64,000 nt of DNA from Terrabacter sp. Root181. Its GTDB lineage: Bacteria; Actinomycetota; Actinomycetes; Actinomycetales; Dermatophilaceae. The translations under genes were made by a program, and so were the position numbers. The notes below the pieces were generated by a model. It searched no databases and had not been told where the DNA came from. It saw only the letters and a list, made by a program, of their open reading frames with translations. This document shows, piece by piece, positions 7,766 through 15,556 of the stretch. The DNA is taken from assembly GCF_001428505.1 (NCBI RefSeq), contig NZ_LMHU01000010.1:248001-312000 (forward strand), read 5' to 3'. Numbering within the stretch: position 1 is the stretch's first letter; each line of letters starts with the position of its first letter.

Positions 7766-9490
7766 TCAGATGCCGCGCATCTGGTGGATCTTGAGCGCGA
7801 GGGCGAGGGTCAGGCGCAGGTCGGGGTCGGTCGTGAACGGGCCGAGGATCTTCTCGAGCTTTCCGATGCGGTAACGCAGGGTGTTGTAGTGGAAGAAGAG
7901 CAGGCGAGCTGTCTCGGCGACGTTCATGTTGGTGTCGATGAGGATGCTCAGGGTCTGGCGGAGGCCGGCGTACTCCGGTGAGTCGTCAGTGGCCAGCTCG
8001 CGCAGCGACTCGGTGACGAAGCGCCGCAGGTCCGCACCGTCGGGGATGAGGGCCAGCAGGCGGTAGATGCCGAGGCCGTCGACATGGGTGGTGGCGCCGT
8101 CGCCGTGCATCTGGCGGCCCACGGTGACGGCCGAGAGGGCCTCGTCGTACGCCTGGGGCAGGCCGGCGACCGAGGTGATGGGTCGTGAGACGCCGGCCGA
8201 GAAGCTGCGTCGACCACCCCCGCCGTCGCCCCGGACGACGCGGACGTACTCGCCGACGATCCGCATCACCTGCTCGGTCTCAGCGCCGGACGGCACGCCG
8301 ATGAGCGCCACGACCTCCCGGCTGAACCCCATGACGGGCGACCGCGAGTCGCGCACGGCCACGGCGTGCGTCCAGGCACGGGCGAACCGCTGCTGGAGGA
8401 AGCGCACCTCGTCGGCGTCGCGGGTCGAGCGGTCGTCGTCCTCGTCGGTCTCGGCCACGACGACGACCATGGGCCGGTCGATGTCCCAGCCGAGCGAGCT
8501 CGCGTGGGCGACGGCGTCGACCGGGGAGCCGGCGCGTCCGGCCAGGGCGTCGCGGAGGAACTCGGCGCGGTACTTGCTCTCGACGGCCGAGACGGCCTGG
8601 TCCTTGGTGATGGCGAGCGCGGCGACCGTCGCGGCGCGCTCGAGCAGGCGCACGTCGTCGACGGTCAGGTGGCGGTGGCTGCAGAAGGCCATGAGCACGC
8701 CGTGGTCGAGGTGCCCGGCGACGATGCGTACGGCCGAGCGGTTGGCGGTCGGGCCGTCGGGGCGTGGCCCCATCGGCTCGGCCTCGGTGAGCAGGCGCCC
8801 CGTCCGGTCGAAGCACTCGAGCGACAGGGCGTGGTCGAGCTCGCGCGGCGACCCGGCGCGCGCGATGACGCGGCCGTCGGTCGTCGTCACCATCGCCGCG
8901 CCGTCGAGGAAGCCGACGACCTGCTCGCAGAGGTCGTCGAGCGAGCCGCCGGCGAGGACGATCTGCACGAGGGCACGGTCGGCGTCCTCGAGCCGGCGCA
9001 GGATCGCGGTCTGGTGCTCGAGCATCGCGCTCAGCACGTCGGTGGTGAAGGTCGCGATGTGGTCGAGCGGGACCTCGATGAGCGGCAGACCGGTGGACTC
9101 GGCGGCCTTGACGAGGGCCGCCAGGGGCTTGCCCGACAGCCCGGACACGACGAGCCCCGCGGCACCGGCCGCGTCGAGGGCCGCCACGGTGCGGCCGAGC
9201 GAGCGGGTGTCTCCGTCCTGCTCCGCGAGGGCCGCGGCGTCGGCGAGCACGAGCCGATGGGTCAGCCGCACCGCACCGCCGTCGCGCAGGGCGGACCGGA
9301 GCGGCGTCGTGCTGTCGACGCTGACGTCGAGGCGGGCTGCGTCGGCGCGGACGACCCCGTGGGCCGTCGCGGCGAGGCCGGCGATGAGCCGCAGCGAGAT
9401 GCCGGACACCTCGGGCTCGGCCTCGCCGGAGCGCCCCGCGGCTGTCAAGTCACCCTCGGGGAGGGCCGGATCGTTGGCAACTTTCACCAT
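7766..9490 (-). CDS. PucR-family transcriptional regulator
   Basis: 574-residue regulator of the PucR/CdaR class, which typically controls purine, allantoin or related catabolism. Residues about 25-160 match the PucR N-terminal ligand-binding domain (RLVLADAAALAEQDGD, AAGLVVSGLSGKPL), the middle is GAF/GGDEF-like, and the C-terminus (VAETARLLFFHYNTLRYRI) is the PucR-type helix-turn-helix. The ATG at 9490 has no Shine-Dalgarno sequence but a TAGGGT hexamer 6 bases upstream, consistent with leaderless translation. It is divergent from the DUF2877/FdrA operon across about 120 bases, so that operon is its most likely target; it may also act on the permease and cox-like genes. Confidence 0.92.
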   Translation of the reverse strand: MVKVANDPALPEGDLTAAGRSGEAEPEVSGISLRLIAGLAATAHGVVRADAARLDVSVDSTTPLRSALRDGGAVRLTHRLVLADAAALAEQDGDTRSLGRTVAALDAAGAAGLVVSGLSGKPLAALVKAAESTGLPLIEVPLDHIATFTTDVLSAMLEHQTAILRRLEDADRALVQIVLAGGSLDDLCEQVVGFLDGAAMVTTTDGRVIARAGSPRELDHALSLECFDRTGRLLTEAEPMGPRPDGPTANRSAVRIVAGHLDHGVLMAFCSHRHLTVDDVRLLERAATVAALAITKDQAVSAVESKYRAEFLRDALAGRAGSPVDAVAHASSLGWDIDRPMVVVVAETDEDDDRSTRDADEVRFLQQRFARAWTHAVAVRDSRSPVMGFSREVVALIGVPSGAETEQVMRIVGEYVRVVRGDGGGGRRSFSAGVSRPITSVAGLPQAYDEALSAVTVGRQMHGDGATTHVDGLGIYRLLALIPDGADLRRFVTESLRELATDDSPEYAGLRQTLSILIDTNMNVAETARLLFFHYNTLRYRIGKLEKILGPFTTDPDLRLTLALALKIHQMRGI

Positions 9491-9611
9491 GAGCGCACCC
9501 TACCCACCGTCGATAGCGTCGCGTCAGCGGTCCGCGGCGGGCGGTCCGCGACGGAGCCCGTCCGGCCGGGACGGCACGGCGGCGGTCTGACGGCTGGAGG
9601 TGCGCGCGGGC
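9491..9611. promoter_or_regulatory. Divergent promoter region between pucR-like and DUF2877-FdrA operons
   Basis: The minus-strand gene has ACCCTA (TAGGGT on its strand) at 9497-9502, 6 bases from its ATG. The plus-strand gene has GGAGG at 9596-9600 before ATG 9612. The 120 bases are the natural place for a PucR operator, but no convincing long palindrome was seen. Confidence 0.55.
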
Positions 9612-10541
9612 ATGGACGACGGTCTCGACCTGACGCTGCTGCCGGCCGCCGTGTCCCCGCTCGTGGCCGGCGAGGTGGCCGGTGCCCCGCGGCGCTGCCG
9701 GGTGCTCGCAGCCTTCCCGACGTGCCTCTATCTCGACCTCGGTGCGCACGAGCGGGTGCTCGCCGTCCTCGCCTCCGATGCCGTCGCGCTGCCCATCGGC
9801 ATCCGACTGGCGCTGCCGTCGACCGAGGTCCGTTGGGGCGTCGAGCCCGGCACCCAGGTCGTCGTCGGGGAGGGACGCGTCCGCCTGCCTCGCGCCGACG
9901 TCGTCGCGGCTCGGCTGCTGCGACCGGCGCGGGTGCGTCCCGCCCCTCGCGGATCCACCTCCTCCGAGGCCCTGCCCGAGCCCGGAGTGCTCGGTGACCT
10001 CGCCCACGACCTCACCGCAGCGGCGCTCGCGGGGCGTTCGGCCGGGCCCGGCGTGCGTGGCCTGGTCGGCGTCGGGCGGGGGCTCACCCCGAGCGGCGAC
10101 GACGCGCTCTGCGGCGTCCTGCTCACCCTGGCCGCGGTCGACGCGCCGTCGTCGCGCCGCGCCCTGTCGGCCGTGCGGACCGCCGTCCGCGGTGCGCTGC
10201 CCCGGACGACGAGCCTCTCGGCCGCGCTCCTCGTCGCGGCGGGGGCCGGGTATGCCGTCCCGGACGTCGCATGTCTCGTGACCCTCGTCGCCGGGGCCGG
10301 GTCGACCGGCCGGAACGACGGGCCGGAAACGGCCGCCACAGCAGGTTCCGGTGGTTCGGTCCGGCCCGTCGGACCATCGCCCGGCCACGCCGACATCACC
10401 GCGCTCGTCGACCGCGTGCTCGGCATCGGGCACACGTCCGGTCGCGACCTCCTGTCCGGTGTCAGCGGCGCCCTCCGTGCCGTCGACGCCCAGCACACCG
10501 CCCCACGACCCGAACCCCACGAAGGAGCCCACCGTGGCTGA
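9612..10541 (+). CDS. DUF2877 protein, YlbF/AllH-like (putative oxamate carbamoyltransferase subunit)
   Basis: 309-residue protein of the DUF2877 family. In E. coli the DUF2877 protein YlbF is encoded with FdrA and the DUF1116 protein YlbE, and the three have been assigned as subunits of oxamate carbamoyltransferase, the step of anaerobic allantoin use that yields carbamoyl phosphate. The family hallmark GLVGVGRGLTPSGDDALCG is present near residues 151-169. The ATG at 9612 follows GGAGG by 11 bases; a GTG at 9600 overlaps that sequence and is less likely. The gene overlaps the next start by 8 bases. The last 60 residues before the stop are more variable. Function is by homology and context only. 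Confidence 0.85.
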   Translation: MDDGLDLTLLPAAVSPLVAGEVAGAPRRCRVLAAFPTCLYLDLGAHERVLAVLASDAVALPIGIRLALPSTEVRWGVEPGTQVVVGEGRVRLPRADVVAARLLRPARVRPAPRGSTSSEALPEPGVLGDLAHDLTAAALAGRSAGPGVRGLVGVGRGLTPSGDDALCGVLLTLAAVDAPSSRRALSAVRTAVRGALPRTTSLSAALLVAAGAGYAVPDVACLVTLVAGAGSTGRNDGPETAATAGSGGSVRPVGPSPGHADITALVDRVLGIGHTSGRDLLSGVSGALRAVDAQHTAPRPEPHEGAHRG

Positions 10542-13518
10542 CCACGTCGAGCTGAGAACCGGCGCCTACCTCGACTCCGTGACCCTCATGCAGGTCTCAC
10601 GCACCGTCGCCGCAGCCCCCGGGGTCGAGGCCGCACAGGTCGCGATGGCCACCGAGCTCAACCTCGAGGTCATCCGCGGCATGGGCTTCGACGTGCCCGC
10701 GTCGGCGCCGAACGACCTCGTGGTCGCGATCCGCGGTGACGAGGCCGGCATCGCCGCCGGGCAGTCGGCGCTGGAGGCAGCGCTCGCCCAGAGTCGTTCT
10801 GCCGCAGGCGCTTCGGCTGGCTTCGGCGAAGCCCCCGCTGCACGGACGCTCGGCGGTGCGATCCGCCTGTCGGGCGCCGACCTCGCCCTCGTCTCGGTGC
10901 CCGGCGAGCACGCCGTCACGGAGGCGCTCGACGCCGTCCGCGCCGGGGTGTCCGTCATGGTCTTCTCGGACAACGTCCCGGTCGAGGACGAGGTGCGCCT
11001 CAAGAACGCTGCCGCTGCCGCCGATGTGCTCGTCATGGGCCCCGACTGCGGCACGGCCGTCGTCGGCGGCGTCGCGCTCGGCTTCGCCAACGTCGTGCGG
11101 TCGGGGTCGGTCGGCCTCGTCGCGGCCTCCGGCACGGGCGCCCAGCAGGTCATGTGCCTGCTCGACGCCGCCGGGGTCGGGATCAGCCACTGCCTCGGCG
11201 TCGGCGGCCGTGACCTGTCGTCCGAGGTCGCCGCCCGCTCGACGAAGCAGGCGCTCGCCGCCCTCGCCGCCGACCCGGAGACGACGTCGGTCGTCGTCGT
11301 CTCCAAGCCTCCGGCACCCGAGGTGCTCGCCGACCTCGAGGCGTATGCCGCCGGGCTGGGCAAGTCGGTGCACTGGGCCACGCTCGGGGCGGGTCGACCC
11401 GACCTCACCGCAGCCGTCGAGTCGGTGCTGTCCGCCGTCGGCGCTGCGGTGCCGGAGTGGCCGACGTGGTCCGCGGTCGGGTCCGACCACGACGCGGCCG
11501 CGTCGACCGGGTCGCTGCGCGGGCTCTTCTGCGGCGGCACGCTCGCCGACGAGGCGATGCTCGTCGCAGGCGAGGCGCTCGGCGACATCCGCTCCAACAT
11601 CCCGCTGCGACCCGACCTCGCCCTGGGCGCCGACCTGCGCGACCCCGGCCACGTCGTCGTCGACTTCGGGGACGACACGATGACCCGCGGACGTGCGCAC
11701 CCGATGATCGACCCGTCGCTGCGCCTCGACCGGATCGCCCTCGAGGCGGCCGACCCCACGTGCGGCGTGCTCCTCCTCGACCTCGTCCTCGGCCACGGGG
11801 CCCACGCCGACCCGGCGCCCGAGCTCGCCGCAGCCGTGCGCAACGCCCGCGAGACCGCGGCGGCAGCAGGCCGCGACCTGCACGTCGTCGTCTCGGTCAC
11901 CGGCACGACCTCGGACCCGCAGGGGCTCGAGCGGTCGGCGCAGGCCCTCGCCGAGGCCGGTGCCGACGTCCTGCTGTCCAACGCCGCCGCCACACGCCGG
12001 GCCTTGCACCTGCTCGGCCACGACGTCCCCGCGCCCGAGAGCGCGACGGGCGACACGGCATACGCCACCCTGGCCGGGCCGGCCTCGGATGCGGCAGCCG
12101 AGCCGCTCCACGGACTTCTCACGAGCGAGGTCTCGGTCGCGGCCGCGGGTGTCTCGCTCTTCTCGGACGCCCTTCGCGCACAGGCGGTCTCGGTGACGGA
12201 GGCCTCGTGGCAGCCGCCGATGGCAGGCACGACGGCCGACCTCGGTCGCGTCCTTGCCGACTCGCGTCGTGACGAAGCCAACGCCGAGGCGCTGCGTCGC
12301 ATGACCGCCGCGGGCGCCGACCTCGTCGACGTCCGCCCCGCCCACGAGGCGCTGGGGCTCGAGCGCGGCACCTTCCTGCACGCCGGACCGCCGATCACCT
12401 TCGACCGGGCGTCGGGGCCGCTCAAGGGCGCACTCATCGGCGCCATGCTCTTCGAGGGCCTCGCCGACACGGCCGAGGAGGCCGAGGCGAAGCTCGAGCA
12501 GGGCGACGGCATCACCCTCGAGCCGTGCCACCACCGCGACGCCGTCGGACCCATGGCCGGCGTCATCAGCCCGTCGATGTGGGTCTACGAGCTGCGCGAC
12601 GAGGTGCACGACAACACGTCGTGGTGCTCGCTCAACGAAGGGCTCGGGAAGGTGCTGCGCTACGGCGCCTACGGTCCCGAGGTCATCGAGCGCCTCCGGT
12701 GGATGAACACCGTGCTCGGGCCGATCCTCCAGCAGGCCGTCCGGGCGCGCGTCGACCAGCAGGGCTCCATCGACGTCAAGGGGATCATCGCCCAGATGCT
12801 CCAGATGGGCGACGAGGGCCACAACCGCAACCGCGCCGGCTCGCTCATGCTGCTGCGCGAGCTGCTCCCGACGATGATCACGGCCGACGCGTCGTCCGCC
12901 GACATCGCCGAGGCCGTGCGCTTCTCTGGGGCCAACGAGCACTTCTTCCTCAACCTCGGCATGCCGGCCTGCAAGCTGAGCACCCTTGCCGCGCATGGCA
13001 TCCCGGGGTCGTCGGTCGTGACGACGATGGCGCGCAACGGCACCGACTTCGGCATCCGCGTGTCGGGGACCGGCGATGCATGGTTCACCGGTCCGGCCAA
13101 CACGCCCGAGGGGCTCTTCCTGGGGTCCTACGGCCCGGACGACGCGAACCCCGACATCGGAGACTCGGCGATCACCGAGACGGCCGGCATCGGCGGCTTC
13201 GCGATGGCCGCCGCACCCGCGATCGTGAAGTTCGTCGGCGGCGACGTGCCGTTCGCGCTGCGGGCGACGCAGACGATGTACGAGATCACGGTGGGGGAGC
13301 ACACGGCCTACCAGGTGCCGATCCTCGAGTTCCGCGGCACGCCCACGGGCATCGACGTCGCCGCCGTGGCGCGGACCGGAATCCTGCCCCAGATCAACAC
13401 CGGCATGGCCGGCCGGGTCGCGGGCACGGGCCAGGTCGGTGCGGGTCTCGTGACCCCGCCCGAGCAGTGCTTCACGCAGGCCCTCGCCGCGCTCGCGTCG
13501 GCTGCCGGTCGGGGCTGA
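10534..13518 (+). CDS. Fused FdrA-DUF1116 (YlbE) protein, putative oxamate carbamoyltransferase core
   Basis: A 994-residue fusion of two proteins that are separate in E. coli. Residues 1 to about 530 are FdrA, built like succinyl-CoA ligase domains: MGPDCGTAVVGGVALGFAN near 170 and RAHPMIDPSLR with a candidate active-site His near 389. From about residue 555 the DUF1116/YlbE part follows, with HRDAVGPMAGVISPSMWVYE, WCSLNEGLGKVLRYGAYGPE and NEHFFLNLGMPACK. Predicted reaction: transfer between an oxalurate-like carbamoyl compound and phosphate, giving carbamoyl phosphate. GTG 10534 is chosen: GAAGGAG lies 6 bases upstream and homologues begin here. It overlaps the DUF2877 gene by 8 bases. No carbamate kinase is seen in the window. 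Fusion is certain; enzymatic role is inferred. Confidence 0.88.
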   Translation: MADHVELRTGAYLDSVTLMQVSRTVAAAPGVEAAQVAMATELNLEVIRGMGFDVPASAPNDLVVAIRGDEAGIAAGQSALEAALAQSRSAAGASAGFGEAPAARTLGGAIRLSGADLALVSVPGEHAVTEALDAVRAGVSVMVFSDNVPVEDEVRLKNAAAAADVLVMGPDCGTAVVGGVALGFANVVRSGSVGLVAASGTGAQQVMCLLDAAGVGISHCLGVGGRDLSSEVAARSTKQALAALAADPETTSVVVVSKPPAPEVLADLEAYAAGLGKSVHWATLGAGRPDLTAAVESVLSAVGAAVPEWPTWSAVGSDHDAAASTGSLRGLFCGGTLADEAMLVAGEALGDIRSNIPLRPDLALGADLRDPGHVVVDFGDDTMTRGRAHPMIDPSLRLDRIALEAADPTCGVLLLDLVLGHGAHADPAPELAAAVRNARETAAAAGRDLHVVVSVTGTTSDPQGLERSAQALAEAGADVLLSNAAATRRALHLLGHDVPAPESATGDTAYATLAGPASDAAAEPLHGLLTSEVSVAAAGVSLFSDALRAQAVSVTEASWQPPMAGTTADLGRVLADSRRDEANAEALRRMTAAGADLVDVRPAHEALGLERGTFLHAGPPITFDRASGPLKGALIGAMLFEGLADTAEEAEAKLEQGDGITLEPCHHRDAVGPMAGVISPSMWVYELRDEVHDNTSWCSLNEGLGKVLRYGAYGPEVIERLRWMNTVLGPILQQAVRARVDQQGSIDVKGIIAQMLQMGDEGHNRNRAGSLMLLRELLPTMITADASSADIAEAVRFSGANEHFFLNLGMPACKLSTLAAHGIPGSSVVTTMARNGTDFGIRVSGTGDAWFTGPANTPEGLFLGSYGPDDANPDIGDSAITETAGIGGFAMAAAPAIVKFVGGDVPFALRATQTMYEITVGEHTAYQVPILEFRGTPTGIDVAAVARTGILPQINTGMAGRVAGTGQVGAGLVTPPEQCFTQALAALASAAGRG

Positions 13519-13620
13519 CCGGCGCACCCTCCCGAACTCGGGTCGCGCGGTCGTCGTCGGCCGCGCGGCCCGGCCCTCGCTCCGGATCGGGCAGGCATCT
13601 GCCGAGGGAGAAAAGAAGTG

Positions 13621-13648
13621 GGTCGGTGTCGGTGCGCCGACCTAGGGT
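13621..13648 (+). promoter_or_regulatory. Inverted repeat abutting a -10-like hexamer before the ABC exporter operon
   Basis: GGTCGG (13621-13626) and CCGACC (13637-13642) form a 6-bp inverted repeat that runs straight into TAGGGT (13643-13648), which lies 9 bases before the ATG. Promoter with a possible operator; no binding protein is suggested by neighbours. Confidence 0.4.
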
Positions 13649-13657
13649 GGACAGGCC

Positions 13658-15556
13658 ATGCGAGACTTTCCGCCCCAGATCCGGGCCTACACCGACCGAG
13701 GCGCCGAGGCGCCCGACACCCGCTCGCCGCGGGCCTTCCTCTGGTGGATGGTGCGGCAGAACGGCGTGCTGTTCTGGGCCGGGCTGCTCGCCGCCCTCGT
13801 CTGGATGGTGCCGCAGACCGTGGGCCCGTGGATGGTGGGCAAGGCCATCGACACCGGCATCGTCGCCGGCGACCCGGCCGCCACGATGCAGTGGGTGCTG
13901 GCGCTGGCCGTCGTGACGCTCTTCGGGGCGTGCAGCGGCATCATCTTTCACACGATCATCGTCCGCGAGTGGCTCATCGCGCTCTACGGCACGACGAAGC
14001 TCGTCACGCGCAAGGCGCTCCAGCTCGGGCACGTCCTGACGCGGCGCACGCCGACGGGTGAGGTGCTCTCCGTCTCGGGCAGCGACGGCGACCAGTTCGG
14101 CGCCCTCATGGAGATCAGCACGCGCGCCATCTCGCAGCTCGCGGCCTACCTCGTCGTGGCCGCGATCGTGCTCGGCACCTCGGTGCGCATGGGCGTCCTC
14201 GTGCTCGTCTCCGCCCCTCTGCTCGTGGTCCTCGGCACGCCGCTGCTGCGACCGATGCAGCGCTGGCAGGGCGTCGAGCGCTCGCGCAACTCCGAGCTCA
14301 CGTCGATGGCGACCGACATCGTCGGCGGGCTGCGCATCCTGCGTGGCATCGGCGGCGAGGAGACCTTCGGCGGCAACTACGCCGGCCAGTCCCAGCGCGT
14401 GCGCCAGTCCGGCGTCTCCGCCGGTCGCTGGCTCGCGGCGGTCGAGTCCGTCGGCGTGCTGCTCTCGGGTGGTTTCGTCGTCGCCTTGATGTGGCTCGGC
14501 ACGCGCGAGGTCGCCCAGGGTCAGCTCACCGTGGGCCAGCTCGTCAGCTTCCTCGGCTACGGCCTCTTCCTCATCCAGCCCATGCGCACCTTCGTCGAGT
14601 TCGCCCAGAAGTGGACCCGTTCGGTCGTCTCGGCGCGCAAGGCCGTCGCCGTGCTGTCGCAACGCCCACCGTGGGTGCATCCCGACGAGCCGGCCGTCCT
14701 CGACACGAGTGCCGAGATCGTCGACGGCGAGTCCGGGGCGACCATCCGCCCGGGCATCCTCACCATGGTCGTCTCGGCCGTGCCCGACGACTCCGCGGCG
14801 CTCGCCGACCGGATCGGCCGCTACCTGCACAGCGACGAGGGCGCCCTCGTCAGTGACGAGATCCCCGAGGAGCTCAAGGGCCGGGCGGCCCGACGCGAGC
14901 GCTCCGCACGCACCCGGGCCCGCGAGGAGCAGGCCCGGCGCGACGAGGAGCGTGCTCGCCAGCCGTGGGGCGTGACCGTCGGTGGCATCGACCTGTCGCG
15001 CGTGGAGCTCGACGACGTACGCCGACACATCCTCGTCAGCGACACCTCGCCCCAGGTGTTCGCGGGGAGCCTGCGCTCTGCCGTCGACCCGCTCGGCCGG
15101 CTGACGCGCGAGCAGGCCGAGCTGGCACTGCACACCGCCGCTGCCGACGACGTCTTCGACGCCCTCCCGGGCGGGTGGCAGGGCGAGCTCGAGGAGCGCG
15201 GCCGCGGACTGTCCGGCGGGCAGCGCCAGCGACTCGTGCTCATGCGCGCCCTCGCCGCCGACCCTGACGTCCTCGTGCTCGTCGAGCCCACCTCGGCCGT
15301 CGACGCCCACACCGAGGCCCGCATCGCCGGCCGCCTCGGCGCCCACCGGGCCGGTCGCACCACCGTCGTCATGACGGCGTCACCGCTGCTGCTCCACCAC
15401 GCCGACGAGGTCATCCTCCTCGAGGGGGGTGTGGCGACCGCCCACGGACGGCACGCCGACCTGCTGGCCGACTCGCCGGCATACCGCTCCGTCGTCGTGC
15501 GCGGCGGCGACGCCGGCCCGTCCGTCCTCTCCCACCTCGCCGAGGAGTCCCGATGA
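13658..15556 (+). CDS. ABC exporter subunit 1: membrane domain plus degenerate ATPase (no P-loop)
   Basis: 632-residue half-transporter with an N-terminal six-helix ABC-exporter membrane domain (about 35-330) and an ATP-binding domain. The ATPase is degenerate: where Walker A should be (near residue 366) the sequence reads LTMVVSAVPDDSAALAD, with no GxxGxGKS; the Walker B aspartate is replaced (LVLVEPTSAVD); and the switch histidine is lost (VMTASPLLL). The signature LSGGQRQR (about 518) is intact. A highly charged insert of about 30 residues (RRERSARTRAREEQARR) occupies the ATPase core. Its stop overlaps the next ATG (ATGA). It must work with the next gene, to which it can contribute only the signature. 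Substrate unknown. Confidence 0.88.
   Translation: MRDFPPQIRAYTDRGAEAPDTRSPRAFLWWMVRQNGVLFWAGLLAALVWMVPQTVGPWMVGKAIDTGIVAGDPAATMQWVLALAVVTLFGACSGIIFHTIIVREWLIALYGTTKLVTRKALQLGHVLTRRTPTGEVLSVSGSDGDQFGALMEISTRAISQLAAYLVVAAIVLGTSVRMGVLVLVSAPLLVVLGTPLLRPMQRWQGVERSRNSELTSMATDIVGGLRILRGIGGEETFGGNYAGQSQRVRQSGVSAGRWLAAVESVGVLLSGGFVVALMWLGTREVAQGQLTVGQLVSFLGYGLFLIQPMRTFVEFAQKWTRSVVSARKAVAVLSQRPPWVHPDEPAVLDTSAEIVDGESGATIRPGILTMVVSAVPDDSAALADRIGRYLHSDEGALVSDEIPEELKGRAARRERSARTRAREEQARRDEERARQPWGVTVGGIDLSRVELDDVRRHILVSDTSPQVFAGSLRSAVDPLGRLTREQAELALHTAAADDVFDALPGGWQGELEERGRGLSGGQRQRLVLMRALAADPDVLVLVEPTSAVDAHTEARIAGRLGAHRAGRTTVVMTASPLLLHHADEVILLEGGVATAHGRHADLLADSPAYRSVVVRGGDAGPSVLSHLAEESR

Noticed and set aside
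10795-10855. Inserted element in the FdrA domain (GGCTTCGGCGAAGCC hairpin)
   Set aside because: It lies in a variable Ala/Gly linker of the protein, stays in frame and is not repeated elsewhere in the window.
2359-13527. Very long open frames antisense to the large-subunit, permease and FdrA genes (500-980 codons)
   Set aside because: They are composition shadows in high-GC DNA: repetitive Arg/Asp/Gly/Val translations without domains, opposite genes with clear family matches.
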